From positions 1 to 64,000 of the forward strand of contig JAHFQJ010000004.1 in assembly GCA_023266335.1 (NCBI GenBank): DNA of 64,000 bases, in the 5' to 3' direction. Below, piece by piece: positions 1 to 9,357 of the stretch (position 1 is the first letter of the stretch; each line of letters begins with the position of its first letter). The notes beneath the pieces were generated by a model. It was not told where the DNA came from, searched no databases, and saw nothing but the letters and a program-made list of their open reading frames with translations. Both the position numbers and the translations under genes were made by a program. This stretch comes from Burkholderiaceae bacterium (GTDB lineage: Bacteria > Pseudomonadota > Gammaproteobacteria > Burkholderiales > Burkholderiaceae).

Positions 1-47
1 ATCCCGTTCTGTAGAAATGGTTGAACTTAGTATGAGGTTATGGGTAC

Positions 48-767
48 ATGTTAATAAGCCTGAAGAATTTGCTAAATATCAGATTATTTTTAAATCAGCT
101 ATACGTATTTAACTCTCTCGTATTTTTAATAAAACATAAAGCCTTTGACTATAAAATTAATTTAGGCGATGCTCAAAAATTAAGCACGAGTTACTATTTA
201 TCTTTAGAGCAAAGGTTATTGGTTAGTAATCTTGTTCAAAAAATGGAATATGATAATAATAACAGCCATCATGGTTATGATGATTCTGCACGAAGCAGTC
301 AGGCAACTAATCCTAATGATTTTATTTATAGATTTAATCAATTAAAAACTGATGGCGAAATATTTCACTCAGGGAAATTTCAGTTAGCTCAAAGTTTTTT
401 AGAGCAAAATAAAAGTGGTACAACAACAAGCATTTTTAAAGACAAAAATTTTATAAGTCAAACAGATGCAGTAAATCTGTTTAATCAATTAATGAGTTTT
501 GCAGCTTCTGTCCCTTTAACAGACAAGTCAGCTAAAATTAATTTGTATAACAAAATATCAAAAGTAATTGGACATGTTATATCAGCTCATACTCCGGTAT
601 CTTATAAAAGTGAGACAGGTACAGGCTATGCTAATGCAAAAACTACTACTGATAAAATAGCTCTTTATGCAAAATATCCTGATTTAAAAAATATTGCAGA
701 TATTAAACAAGCATCTAGAGATGAAGCTATCAAATTAATACGGGAAGAAATAATACCTCACAGATAA
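48..767 (+). CDS. hypothetical accessory protein, 5' end uncertain or frameshifted
   Basis: An open frame of 239 codons with no family I recognise. The product is hydrophilic and rich in Asn, Lys and Ser, without a signal peptide or clear membrane segment beyond the first 30 residues. That start is doubtful: no Shine-Dalgarno sequence precedes it. Another frame is open from the window edge (about base 2) to a stop at 110-112, and its peptide (ending KSAIRI) is itself hydrophilic and gene-like. The likeliest reading is one longer gene entering from the left and broken by a frameshift near 105-115, with the real protein resuming around the NSLVFLIKHKAFDY stretch. A separate upstream gene ending at 112 is the alternative. 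An internal ATG at 243 is a third possible start. Its function is unknown. The AT-rich composition matches the accessory genes elsewhere in the window. Confidence 0.45.
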   Translation: MLISLKNLLNIRLFLNQLYVFNSLVFLIKHKAFDYKINLGDAQKLSTSYYLSLEQRLLVSNLVQKMEYDNNNSHHGYDDSARSSQATNPNDFIYRFNQLKTDGEIFHSGKFQLAQSFLEQNKSGTTTSIFKDKNFISQTDAVNLFNQLMSFAASVPLTDKSAKINLYNKISKVIGHVISAHTPVSYKSETGTGYANAKTTTDKIALYAKYPDLKNIADIKQASRDEAIKLIREEIIPHR

Positions 768-849
768 AAAGAGGTAATATAATTCATTATGTAGAATTTT
801 TTATATATGATATTATTTATGTATAATCCAACATATAAATAACATTAGC

Positions 850-2304
850 ATGCACAACTTCATCAACATAAAACCTGAACATAAAAATATTTACAAACAG
901 CGCTGGCAACATTTGGCGGATAGTTTGCCGGATAGCAGCCTAATTTTAGTTGGGAGCGGAGATAATATATACCGCAATAGTGATGTAGATTACCCATTTA
1001 GAGCCTCTAGTAATTTTTATTATTTAACCGGATTTACTGAACCAAATGCGGTTTTATGCCTAGTTAAAAAGCAGGAAGTAGTTTACAGCATTTTGTTTGC
1101 TTTACCTAAAAATGAGGCACAAGAAATTTGGCATGGCATACGCTGCGGTTATGAAAATGCAGGCAAATATTTAGGAGCTGATATTACATATAGCATTGAT
1201 GATATTCATCAAATTATGCCTAAATTATTAGCACAAATTAGTAATTGTGTTATTGAGTTTAATGCTTTTTATGATAATAAAAAATTGTGGCGTGATATAT
1301 TATTTGAATGGTTTGAACCCCTAAAATCTATGCAGCGTACAGGGCATAAACTGCCGCAAAATATTATAAATTTACATGAACATATAAGTGAATTGCGCTT
1401 GTTTAAAGATGATTATGAGCAGGAAATTATGCTGGAAGCCGGCAAAATATCTTCGTTAGGTCATATCAAAGCAATGCAGACTTCAAAAGCAGGTATTCAA
1501 GAGGATTATTTAGAAGCAGAATTAATCCATACATTTAAGCAAAATAAAGCTCAAAGTATTGCATATAACAGTATAGTTGCGACAGGGGAAAATACTTGCA
1601 TTTTACATCATAGAGCTGGGCAGAGCATTTTAAAAGACGGAGATTTATGTTTAATTGATGCTGGCTGTGAATTAGACGGATACTCCAGCGATATAACTAG
1701 AACTTTTCCTATTAATGGAAAATTTAGTAAAGAGCAGGCAGAAATTTATAATTGGGTTGTGGCAGCACAGCAAGCTGCTATTGATATAGCAAAACCCGGA
1801 ATAACATTCGAACAAATACATACAACTGCTTTAGATATATTAGTATACGGCATGCTTGAAAGCGGATTATTAGATAAGAAAAAATACGGTACGGTTGAAA
1901 ATGCTATAGAATCCGGAGCTTACCAGCAGTTTTATATGCACAGAACCAGTCATTGGCTAGGTCTGGATGTACACGATGTGGGCAGATATAAGCAAGAAAA
2001 ATTAAATGAAACAAATCAAAATAAAAGTTTAGAATTTATATTTAATCCGCAGGATAATCTACAGGCATCGTTGTTAAACTTAGCTGGTAAAAAAACTAGT
2101 ATCATTTTGCAAAAAGGCATGGCATTAACAGTTGAACCAGCTATTTACATTCGGGCAAATTTAAATGCAGATTCAAAATATTGGAATATTGGTATTAGAA
2201 TTGAAGATGATATTATTATTAGTCATCAGGGTAATCACATATTAACCCGAGATGTGCCGGTTGATATTAAATCAATTGAAGAAATTATGTGCAGCTGTAG
2301 CTAG
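850..2304 (+). CDS. pepP: Xaa-Pro aminopeptidase P, M24 family
   Basis: A cytosolic dimetal aminopeptidase that removes an N-terminal residue preceding proline. The 484-residue product has the AMP_N domain (about 5-140) followed by the pita-bread M24 domain (about 180-480). The metal-ligand pattern is visible: LIDAGCE with the first Asp near residue 270, the second Asp in SSDITRTFP, a His in MHRTSHWLGLDVHDVG, a Glu in VEPAIYI, and a final Glu in GIRIEDDI. Length fits the family (about 440-490). It is a lone plus-strand gene convergent with gmk, and the 65-bp gap between them shows no convincing terminator. A TATAAT at 822-827 is a possible -10 box. The family call is secure; the exact peptide specificity is inferred from the family. 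Confidence 0.93.
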   Translation: MHNFINIKPEHKNIYKQRWQHLADSLPDSSLILVGSGDNIYRNSDVDYPFRASSNFYYLTGFTEPNAVLCLVKKQEVVYSILFALPKNEAQEIWHGIRCGYENAGKYLGADITYSIDDIHQIMPKLLAQISNCVIEFNAFYDNKKLWRDILFEWFEPLKSMQRTGHKLPQNIINLHEHISELRLFKDDYEQEIMLEAGKISSLGHIKAMQTSKAGIQEDYLEAELIHTFKQNKAQSIAYNSIVATGENTCILHHRAGQSILKDGDLCLIDAGCELDGYSSDITRTFPINGKFSKEQAEIYNWVVAAQQAAIDIAKPGITFEQIHTTALDILVYGMLESGLLDKKKYGTVENAIESGAYQQFYMHRTSHWLGLDVHDVGRYKQEKLNETNQNKSLEFIFNPQDNLQASLLNLAGKKTSIILQKGMALTVEPAIYIRANLNADSKYWNIGIRIEDDIIISHQGNHILTRDVPVDIKSIEEIMCSCS

Positions 2305-2369
2305 ATGCAGTCTATTTCTAGTTATGCTTGCTTTATGCCGAACTTAAAAGTTAAAAGATTAACTGCTGA

Positions 2370-3008
2370 TTAAATACTAGATAAACCTGCAATCAGCTGT
2401 TTATTCTTTTCAAATTGAATGCCGCTAATTAGATTAGCTATTTGCGTTATTCCAAGTAAATTATCTAATGCCGTATTAAAATCTTCATTAATAATTATAT
2501 AATCTGCATCAGTCACATGCATGATTTCTTCTTTTGCACCCTTTATACGCAGATTTATAACATCTTCACTATCTTGAGCGCGTGATATTAATCTATTTTT
2601 TAATTCCTGCATACTTGGAGGAAGAATAAATACATAGATTACATTTGTGATAGCTGCAAATATTCTTTTTATCTGTGATGCACCTTGCCAATCTATTTCT
2701 AGTAAAATCTGTTTATTCTGCTGTAATTCTTTTTCCAGCCATATACGGCTTGTGCCATAATAATTACCATGAACCTTAGCATATTCTATAAATTCATTAT
2801 TAGACTTCATAATTTCAAATTGTTCTATACTAACAAAATTGTACTCCCTGCCATTTTCTTCGCCGCTACGCATTGCACGTGTTGTATAAGATATGGATAA
2901 ATCAATATCCGGATTTTTTTGCAGTAAAGCTTTGACTAAAGAAGATTTACCAGCACCGGAAGGAGCTGCAATAAGGTAAATAATCCCTTTTTTCATAGAA
3001 TTTGTCAT
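2370..3008 (-). CDS. gmk: guanylate kinase
   Basis: Phosphorylates GMP to GDP with ATP in the cytosol, an essential step of purine nucleotide synthesis. The P-loop APSGAGKSSLV lies at residues 15-25, followed by the guanylate kinase signature region (SYTTRAMRSGEENGREYNFVS) that binds GMP. Length (212) is typical of the family. The start could be the ATG here or a second one four codons later at 2996 (MKKG); neither has a strong Shine-Dalgarno. In many proteobacteria gmk precedes rpoZ, but here rpoZ is 28 kb away. Upstream lie an 11-bp inverted repeat and then a dispersed repeat copy, so its expression may be separate from gyrA. Confidence 0.95.
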   Translation of the reverse strand: MTNSMKKGIIYLIAAPSGAGKSSLVKALLQKNPDIDLSISYTTRAMRSGEENGREYNFVSIEQFEIMKSNNEFIEYAKVHGNYYGTSRIWLEKELQQNKQILLEIDWQGASQIKRIFAAITNVIYVFILPPSMQELKNRLISRAQDSEDVINLRIKGAKEEIMHVTDADYIIINEDFNTALDNLLGITQIANLISGIQFEKNKQLIAGLSSI

Positions 3009-3020
3009 GGTTTTTATGAT

Positions 3021-3055
3021 TAAGGTTAAATAAAATAGTTTATAATTTAACCTTA
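3021..3055. promoter_or_regulatory. 11-bp perfect inverted repeat just upstream of gmk
   Basis: TAAGGTTAAAT at 3021-3031 is matched by ATTTAACCTTA at 3045-3055, a perfect dyad with a 13-base loop beginning 13 bases before the gmk start. Read on the minus strand it has no trailing U-run, so it looks less like a terminator than an operator or a 5'-UTR hairpin. A TATAAT on the minus strand at 3067-3072 overlaps the end of the adjacent repeat and could be the gmk -10 box, which would place the hairpin in the leader. Confidence 0.45.
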
Positions 3056-3070
3056 TTTATTTTTATATTA

Positions 3071-3160
3071 TATACTAATTGTAGTTCATTTTGCGATGAG
3101 GCGGCAGAAATAAATTATGACGACAACGAAGTTCGAAAATTGAAATCCGATTAGCATAGT
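3071..3160 (+). repeat. dispersed intergenic repeat R1, copy 1 (short form)
   Basis: First of five copies of a family with ends resembling TATACTAAT. It begins TATACTAATTGTAG and ends with GAAATCCGATTAGCAT, and lacks the middle segment present in the longer copies at 28053, 40008 and 48240. It lies between gyrA and gmk. There is no coding capacity, which suggests a MITE-like non-autonomous element. Confidence 0.7.
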
Positions 3161-3166
3161 AATAAA

Positions 3167-5731
3167 TTAGAGAGTTTCATCTAAATCACTATCCTTCTCA
3201 GCTATGCGTTGTAACATTGATAATTTTGAATTCTCATCAACATTAATTAAAATCACACCTTTAGCTGATCTGCCGGTTTCTCTAATTTGTGCAACATTCG
3301 TTCTTACCATCACACCATTATCAGTCAGCAGCATTATATCATCTTCTTTAGAGACTAAAGTTGCAGCAACTACTCTATTATTTGAGTTTGATGTCATGCA
3401 TTTTATACCTTGACCTCCGCGGTGATGTTTTGTATACCCGCTTATATGAGTAATTTTACCGCATCCATTTTCTGTAGCGGTCAAAACAAATGATAAGCCT
3501 GTTTTTTCCATTTCTTCAGAATTGCCTGATGTAAGCATAGAAATTATAAGCTGATCATCAGATAAACGCATGCCGATTACACCTTTTGCATTTCTGCCAA
3601 CACGTCTAACTTCTTCTTCAGAAAAGCGTATGGTTTTACCGTCACTGTTAAACAGCATAATGTCATTTGTACCATCTGTAATGGCAACTCCGGCTAAATA
3701 ATCATTTTCTTCAAGGCTAATTGCAATTACACCAAGTCTGCGCTGATTTTTAAAGTCAGATAAGGCACAGCGTTTAATTGTTCCCATTGATGTTGCCATT
3801 ACTACAAATTTATCTTCATCAAAATTTGTGGTTGGTAAAATTGCAGTAATTTTTTCATCTTCCTGCAGATTTAATAAATTATTAATTGGCTTACCGCGGC
3901 TTATTCTTGAGCCTTGAGGTATTGCATACACCTTTAGCCAATAAAGTCTGCCTCGATTAGAAAAACATAAAATAGTATCATGACTATGTGCCATTAATAA
4001 TGTATTTACCCAATCATCATCTTTAGTAGTTATGCCTTGTTTGCCACGCCCGCCTCTACGCTGTACTCTATATTCAGTTAATGGCTGTGTTTTAATATAA
4101 CCCGTATGAGATAAAGTTACCACCATATCTTGAGGAATAATTAAATCTTCAATATTAATTTCATTCGTATCTAAAATAATTTCACTTCTTCTTGCATCGC
4201 CAAATTCACTAGCTAATGATTGTAAATCATTTACTATCATATCTGTTACACGCTGTGAATTAGTTAAAACATTTTCTAAATCACTAATTTTTATCATTAT
4301 TTCTTGATATTCATCAATAATTTTCTGCTGCTCAATTGCGGTTAATCTTTGCAGACGCATTTGCAGAATTTGGTCGGTTTGATTTTCTGATAAAACATAA
4401 CTGCCGTCAATTTGTAAACCAATATTATTATATTTTGCATTAGCAGATAACATAGTTTGCACTAAAGCAGATATCCAGCCTTTTTCTGATAATTGATGTT
4501 TTGCTAAATTAGGTGTGGCTGAGCCTCTAATAATTTCAATAAATTTATCTATATTAGCCAAAGCAACGGCTAATCCTTCTAACACATGTGATCTTTCTTT
4601 TGCTTTTTTTAGCTCAAACTTTGTTTTACGTGTAATTACTTCTCTTCTATGCAACAAGAAGTATTCTAAAATTTGTTTTATATTTAACAATCTTGGCTGC
4701 CCATCAGCTAAGGCAACCATGTTTATACTAAAGCTATCCTGCAATTGAGTATTTTTGTACAGATGATTAATAACTACATCTGCAATTACAGCCTTTTTAA
4801 GTTCTAATACAACACGCATACCAGATTGGTCAGACTCATCGCGTATATCACTTATTCCCTCAATACGCTTTTCATTGACTAACTCTGCAATTTTTTCAAG
4901 TAAATTACGTTTATTAACTTGATACGGCAGTTCATCAATAATGATGGCTTGTCTTTGCCCTTTATCTATATCTTCTAAATGTAGCCTTGCACGCATTACC
5001 ACACGCCCACGCCCTGTTCTATATCCTTCTCTTATACCATTAACACCATAAATTAATGCGCCAGTTGGAAAATCAGGAGCTGGAATAATAGAGATTAACT
5101 CTTCAATTGAACATTCAGGATTACGTAATTGTAGTAAACAAGCGCTGATAACCTCATTAATATTATGCGGCGGAATACTTGTTGCCATGCCGACAGCAAT
5201 ACCTGAAGAACCATTTATTAATAAATTTGGCAGATTTGCAGGTAAAATTGCAGGCTCATCTTCGCTACCATCATAGTTGGGTAAAAAGTCTACAGTTTCA
5301 TGATCTAAATTTTCAAGTAATTTATGTGCAATTTTTGATAAACGAACTTCTGTATAACGCATTGCCGCTGCTGAGTCTCCATCTACTGAACCGAAGTTAC
5401 CTTGCCCGTCAACTAATGGATAACGCAAAGAAAACTGCTGTGCGAGGCGTACTATGGTATCATACACTGCTGTATCTCCATGCGGATGATATTTACCAAT
5501 CACATCACCTACAATACGTGCAGATTTTTTATATGCTTTATTATAATCGTTATTTAACACATACATTGCATATAACACTCGCCTGTGTACTGGTTTTAAA
5601 CCATCGCGTACATCTGGTAATGCCCTGCCCACGATTACACTCATTGCATAATCTAGATAAGAACGGCGCATTTCCTCTTCTAAAGAAATACCTATAGTTT
5701 CTTTGGCGAAATTTGTATCCATAATTTCCAC
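3167..5731 (-). CDS. gyrA: DNA gyrase subunit A
   Basis: The breakage-reunion subunit of gyrase, which introduces negative supercoils using ATP together with GyrB. The 854-residue product has the N-terminal DNA-cleavage domain with the catalytic tyrosine in AAMRYTEVR (Tyr126), followed by the C-terminal beta-pinwheel repeats. The GyrA-box is visible as [10 protein letters not shown] near residue 560. The quinolone-determining region reads [11 protein letters not shown], with Thr87 and Asp91 at the positions corresponding to E. coli Ser83 and Asp87. Thr occurs naturally there in some species, so this is not evidence of resistance. The start is supported by an extended -10 box at 5756-5764 about 25 bp upstream. 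gyrB is not in the window. Confidence 0.97.
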   Translation of the reverse strand: MEIMDTNFAKETIGISLEEEMRRSYLDYAMSVIVGRALPDVRDGLKPVHRRVLYAMYVLNNDYNKAYKKSARIVGDVIGKYHPHGDTAVYDTIVRLAQQFSLRYPLVDGQGNFGSVDGDSAAAMRYTEVRLSKIAHKLLENLDHETVDFLPNYDGSEDEPAILPANLPNLLINGSSGIAVGMATSIPPHNINEVISACLLQLRNPECSIEELISIIPAPDFPTGALIYGVNGIREGYRTGRGRVVMRARLHLEDIDKGQRQAIIIDELPYQVNKRNLLEKIAELVNEKRIEGISDIRDESDQSGMRVVLELKKAVIADVVINHLYKNTQLQDSFSINMVALADGQPRLLNIKQILEYFLLHRREVITRKTKFELKKAKERSHVLEGLAVALANIDKFIEIIRGSATPNLAKHQLSEKGWISALVQTMLSANAKYNNIGLQIDGSYVLSENQTDQILQMRLQRLTAIEQQKIIDEYQEIMIKISDLENVLTNSQRVTDMIVNDLQSLASEFGDARRSEIILDTNEINIEDLIIPQDMVVTLSHTGYIKTQPLTEYRVQRRGGRGKQGITTKDDDWVNTLLMAHSHDTILCFSNRGRLYWLKVYAIPQGSRISRGKPINNLLNLQEDEKITAILPTTNFDEDKFVVMATSMGTIKRCALSDFKNQRRLGVIAISLEENDYLAGVAITDGTNDIMLFNSDGKTIRFSEEEVRRVGRNAKGVIGMRLSDDQLIISMLTSGNSEEMEKTGLSFVLTATENGCGKITHISGYTKHHRGGQGIKCMTSNSNNRVVAATLVSKEDDIMLLTDNGVMVRTNVAQIRETGRSAKGVILINVDENSKLSMLQRIAEKDSDLDETL

Positions 5732-5755
5732 GCTTTAGATTTTATAAAACATGTA

Positions 5756-5764
5756 ATTATAGCA
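5756..5764 (-). promoter_or_regulatory. extended -10 promoter for gyrA
   Basis: The minus strand reads TGCTATAAT, a perfect extended -10 element, 25 bases upstream of the gyrA ATG. No good -35 hexamer is seen at 16-18 bases, as is common for extended -10 promoters. The same nonamer precedes murD, infC, uup and ribE in this window. Confidence 0.6.
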
Positions 5765-5826
5765 TATTTTGAGATAAGGCTGTATGGATATAATTTATAT
5801 TATTTGAAATTTTATACTTGTGTCCT

Positions 5827-6333
5827 TTATTTTTTTCCTTGTTTTTTTGCTTTGGCTTTGGCTGCTTCTGCTTTGGCTTGTTCTTCTGCTTTCACTTCTG
5901 CATCTGTTTTAACATATGTCCTTTTATCTTGCAATTCTTTTCTACGCCTACTGACAATCCCATATTCCTTGTCAAATGTTTTGCCTTGACCATCAGTTAG
6001 ATAAGGATTATCCTTTATATGTTCGTCATACGGGATTCCAGTGGTTAAATTTTGCCACGTATTTAGCGATGTAGTACTTCCGCCAGCTAGGAACACTTCA
6101 TCATCTCTAGCCACTAAATAACAATGACTTAGAGAATATGTGCTTCTAGGACAGAAAGGTACCCTATAATTTTGCACTCCTGTTAGCTTGGAAACATGAA
6201 GGATAGCATGAGAGGTATGACCTTGTTTATCTTTTTCAAGTGAAGTTACCATAACACAGTCCTTAAAAGCTACTCGGGAAAAAGTACGGAACGGCAAGTG
6301 GTTATTAAAAGGTGGGTTTGTATATGATGGCAT
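5827..6333 (-). CDS. hypothetical protein with Lys/Ala-rich C-terminal tail
   Basis: A 168-residue product that I do not recognise. There is no signal peptide and no membrane segment. The first 110 residues look like a small globular beta-rich domain with several Cys (KDCVMV, PFCPRS, LSHCYLV). The last 40 residues become charged and end in a low-complexity run of Lys, Ala and Glu (AEEQAKAEAAKAKAKK), probably a helical tail. It lies between gyrA and ispE on the same strand. Its presence in an otherwise conserved housekeeping row suggests a lineage-specific insertion, possibly of the same kind as the orphan at 19958. No function is proposed. Confidence 0.6.
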   Translation of the reverse strand: MPSYTNPPFNNHLPFRTFSRVAFKDCVMVTSLEKDKQGHTSHAILHVSKLTGVQNYRVPFCPRSTYSLSHCYLVARDDEVFLAGGSTTSLNTWQNLTTGIPYDEHIKDNPYLTDGQGKTFDKEYGIVSRRRKELQDKRTYVKTDAEVKAEEQAKAEAAKAKAKKQGKK

Positions 6334-6382
6334 AGTTTTAATCTCTAATTATTAATTTATCAGCTTCTTATAGCCGAGTTGT

Positions 6383-7243
6383 CTATATATTTTCACAAGC
6401 GTAAATTTTCCAGTTGTCCGGTATATTTATTTTAGACACATTATTATCTCTAGCTAATTTATCATTAAACATACAAAAAAAACAACTACCCGAACCAGTC
6501 ATTCTAAAATTTAATCCCTGTCGTTTCTGAAAAGCTAGCCAATCTAAAATTTGCGGATAAATATTGGTAACTACAGGCTCTAAAGTATTGCCCGTTTTAT
6601 ATATATTATTCATATTAAAAATAAAATTGTTTTTATCTAACACTGGATTATTTCTAATTAAAATATCGCTGGTAAATATTTGTTTTGTGCTGGCATGCAC
6701 ATTTGGTTTAACAAGAATGTAATAAAATTTATCCAAATTAATTTCTTGAATATCTTCGCCTATGCCCTCAATCCATGCACAATTTTTTTCATGCAAGAAA
6801 AACGGCACATCAGCACCTAAGCCTAACCCAAGTTCAGCCAATTTATACTTATCTAAATTAATATCCCATAGTTTATTTAATGCTGACAGTATGGTTGCGG
6901 CATTGCTTGAGCCTCCGCCTAAACCTGCTCTCATTGGAATTGCTTTATTTATTTTAATATCTACACCATAATTTTTGTCATTTTTATTACTAGAATAGCT
7001 TTTCATTAATTGAGCTGCTTTGATATTTAGGTCTTCATCATAATCAATATCATCTATATTAATTTGTCTAGATATTATGCCATCATTTCTTAGGCTTAAT
7101 TCTATAGTATCGTATAAATCTATTTTAACAAATAAGCTTTGTAAATTATGGTAGCCGTCATCGCGTCTGCCTGTAATTCTTAAAAATAAATTGAGCTTTG
7201 CCGGAGATAAGTATTGATTCATAAATACTAAATACTTTTTCAA
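6383..7243 (-). CDS. ispE: 4-diphosphocytidyl-2-C-methyl-D-erythritol kinase
   Basis: A cytosolic GHMP-superfamily kinase of the non-mevalonate (MEP) isoprenoid pathway that phosphorylates CDP-methylerythritol at the 2-hydroxyl. The ATP-binding motif PMRAGLGGGSSNAA is at about residues 103-116, and the N-terminal substrate motif SPAKLNLFL at 13-21 is intact, as is the C-terminal MTGSGSCFF. Length (286) is normal. The first eight residues (MKKYLVFM) are probably not native: a second ATG gives MNQYLSPAK, the usual family start. It follows the ZipA-like gene with a 3-bp gap, so the two are very likely co-transcribed. Confidence 0.95.
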   Translation of the reverse strand: MKKYLVFMNQYLSPAKLNLFLRITGRRDDGYHNLQSLFVKIDLYDTIELSLRNDGIISRQINIDDIDYDEDLNIKAAQLMKSYSSNKNDKNYGVDIKINKAIPMRAGLGGGSSNAATILSALNKLWDINLDKYKLAELGLGLGADVPFFLHEKNCAWIEGIGEDIQEINLDKFYYILVKPNVHASTKQIFTSDILIRNNPVLDKNNFIFNMNNIYKTGNTLEPVVTNIYPQILDWLAFQKRQGLNFRMTGSGSCFFCMFNDKLARDNNVSKINIPDNWKIYACENI

Positions 7244-7246
7244 ATT

Positions 7247-8197
7247 TTACTGTTTATAAGCTAATAATCTTTTTATACAAGCATTGCCTGCTTTTAAACC
7301 ATGACTTTCTAAAGTTGAATATAAAGCCTGTATATTTTTATTAAGCTGTTCATACATCTCATAATTAAATACTTGATTATCCGGAGTGCATACAACAGCT
7401 GCCCAAGATTGCAATAATAAATCCATATCTTCGCATATTATTTTTAAGCCGTTTTTGTTAGCTTCAACTAATGATGGAGTATAGTAAAAATATAAAACTT
7501 GTGTATGTTCCTGCTGCGGCCATTCAATAGTATAAATATGCTGATTATCTATATAATAAGCACACTGATTTGATGATAAACTCTGATATTTCCCCGATGC
7601 ATAAAACCACTCAATTAATTTATTGGTTTGAGTAGGTTCTTTAAGTAAAATCTTAAATTGCAGATATTGTGAAGCATTGAGGGCTAAATCTTTTAAATTT
7701 TGTGCCTTTGTTAGGGTATCTTGCATGCTTGGAACATCTAAATCGCCATCAACAAATATTGCTACTCTTTGAATATACTGTAAGAAATGGGAAAAATCCA
7801 TACCACTTAAACCATTATATTTAGATGCTAGCGGAATGCTAAAAAATAAACCGTAATAATTACAGTTAGGCTCTAGTTTACAATGTTGTTTATCGGCATT
7901 CATTCCATGAATATTAATTTTTTGATGGTAATTATCGCTAAATAATATGGTCTGTAGTTTATCGCCTTCAATAATATGTTTAAAATTAATGCTTGCAATT
8001 AAATCAATGGCATCATTCCATTCATTATCAATTACCATCGAAATAGCAGAAGAGCTGATGATATTTTCCAGATTTTTATTAAAATTATCTGTTTTTTTTG
8101 GGTTAGATTTATTTCTATAAACTAACCACATGATAAATAATACAGCAATTCCAACTAAAAAAATGGCGATTGTTAACGGCTGATTCATTTCTTTCAT
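7247..8197 (-). CDS. membrane-anchored ZipA-like protein (FtsZ-binding domain type)
   Basis: A 316-residue protein with one N-terminal transmembrane segment (about 7-26, LTIAIFLVGIAVLFIMWLVY), a short basic stop-transfer region, a linker, and a C-terminal domain of roughly 140 residues. The layout matches ZipA, the inner-membrane anchor that binds the FtsZ tail at the division site. The closing segment (HGLKAGNACIKRLLA) resembles the end of betaproteobacterial ZipA-like proteins, which typically finish in a G-x-x-x-G-x-x-x-x-x-RL pattern. Betaproteobacterial zipA usually sits beside smc and ligA; here it lies between tsaB (1-bp gap) and ispE (3-bp gap). Sequence divergence is high, so ZipA is a reasoned guess. 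A different single-pass division or envelope protein is possible. Confidence 0.5.
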   Translation of the reverse strand: MKEMNQPLTIAIFLVGIAVLFIMWLVYRNKSNPKKTDNFNKNLENIISSSAISMVIDNEWNDAIDLIASINFKHIIEGDKLQTILFSDNYHQKINIHGMNADKQHCKLEPNCNYYGLFFSIPLASKYNGLSGMDFSHFLQYIQRVAIFVDGDLDVPSMQDTLTKAQNLKDLALNASQYLQFKILLKEPTQTNKLIEWFYASGKYQSLSSNQCAYYIDNQHIYTIEWPQQEHTQVLYFYYTPSLVEANKNGLKIICEDMDLLLQSWAAVVCTPDNQVFNYEMYEQLNKNIQALYSTLESHGLKAGNACIKRLLAYKQ

Positions 8198-8198
8198 A

Positions 8199-8933
8199 TT
8201 ATATTATTCTTTCTGCAATAGTATTAGCAACTTTATTACGGATATAGTTTAGCTGAATTTGATGCGGATCACATGCAAAATCTAAATTATTATACACTAA
8301 ACTTAATAAACCCAATGCATGCGGATAAGCAAAATAGCTGTAATATTTATAGTTTTCTATATTTGTAAGTATAAACTTTTTATTTGGATTTGAATATAAA
8401 ATATCTTTTTCAGCATCATTTTTATTTTCAAACCCGTTAAATTCTGACTGAATATTTAACAATTCTATACTGCCTAAATTATATTGATTATTTTCATAGC
8501 TAAATGTTCTTGTATATATTTCATTCATTCTTGCATCAATTATAATTCTATTATCAGGCACAGAAAAATCTAAACTAGTTATTTCTGAATTTTTATTTGA
8601 GTTTAAACTCGTGTAACCACACCTAAAACTTTCAATAGCACACAACAGCGAACATAAAGGAATAATTTTAATATTCCAGGATAAAGCCAGTCCCATTGCG
8701 ATACTGCATGCTAAACGTATCCCGGTAAATCCGCCCGGTCCTATGCTAAGTGCTATGTAATCAGGTATATTACCATTTATAATTTTTTTTATATTTGGTA
8801 AAATAAAGTTACTAGCATTATTTACATGAACTTCATGATAATAATTATTATTTTCAAGCTCATTTTCTGAACATTCTCCATATGCGATAGATAAATGTTG
8901 AGTAGAATTATCTAATGCTAATACTGATACCAT
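8199..8933 (-). CDS. tsaB: tRNA threonylcarbamoyladenosine biosynthesis protein TsaB
   Basis: A partner of TsaD in making the t6A37 modification of ANN-decoding tRNAs; it has an ASKHA fold but no catalysis of its own. The N-terminus VSVLALDNSTQHLSIAYG and the SIGPGGFTGIRLACSIAMGLA segment (about residues 67-86) are diagnostic. Length (244) is slightly long owing to Asn/Ser-rich loops typical of this genome. It overlaps nothing but abuts the ZipA-like gene by one base and follows the DUF2069 gene by 30 bp, consistent with a wrbA-to-ispE transcription unit. Confidence 0.92.
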   Translation of the reverse strand: MVSVLALDNSTQHLSIAYGECSENELENNNYYHEVHVNNASNFILPNIKKIINGNIPDYIALSIGPGGFTGIRLACSIAMGLALSWNIKIIPLCSLLCAIESFRCGYTSLNSNKNSEITSLDFSVPDNRIIIDARMNEIYTRTFSYENNQYNLGSIELLNIQSEFNGFENKNDAEKDILYSNPNKKFILTNIENYKYYSYFAYPHALGLLSLVYNNLDFACDPHQIQLNYIRNKVANTIAERII

Positions 8934-8963
8934 AATTACTAATTAATTTTTTATTGTACTTCA

Positions 8964-9341
8964 TTATTTTTTATGCTGTTTCTGTTGTTTTTGATATTTT
9001 TTATACGGCTTTAAATATAACAAACTAAACATATATGTCATTATTGTTATACATAAAGTAACTCCGCCGAATAAATTAAATGGATATTGGCTGCTTGTAA
9101 AAGATACGATTCCTTCTAATAGATAAAGATGCAGTGTTATTAAACCCCACTGCAGCATGTAAGTATTTAAATATAATATTCCCTTAAGGCATACAATAAT
9201 GGGTATTATTTTGATAATTAATATACTTTTACCAAATAATAATTCAGAAGCTGTTTCCCAAATTAATAATAATAGGTAAGATAACTTTAATAAACAGCCG
9301 TAAATTTTATGGTTTTTTGACAAAAATAAAGAATATTCCAT
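8964..9341 (-). CDS. DUF2069 family inner-membrane protein
   Basis: A 125-residue hydrophobic protein with about four transmembrane helices (roughly 13-30, 40-56, 63-80 and 88-108) and a Lys/Gln-rich cytoplasmic tail (YKKYQKQQKQHKK). Its position 16 bp downstream of wrbA is the classic betaproteobacterial context for DUF2069 proteins, and the size and topology fit. The biochemical role of the family is unknown. The call rests on topology plus synteny. Confidence 0.7.
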   Translation of the reverse strand: MEYSLFLSKNHKIYGCLLKLSYLLLLIWETASELLFGKSILIIKIIPIIVCLKGILYLNTYMLQWGLITLHLYLLEGIVSFTSSQYPFNLFGGVTLCITIMTYMFSLLYLKPYKKYQKQQKQHKK

Positions 9342-9357
9342 GAATAATATATATATT

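Noticed and set aside
5179-5697. 172-codon plus-strand frame inside gyrA
   Set aside because: Antisense shadow of the gyrA coding sequence; the composition tracks the gyrA codons and no independent start signal is seen.
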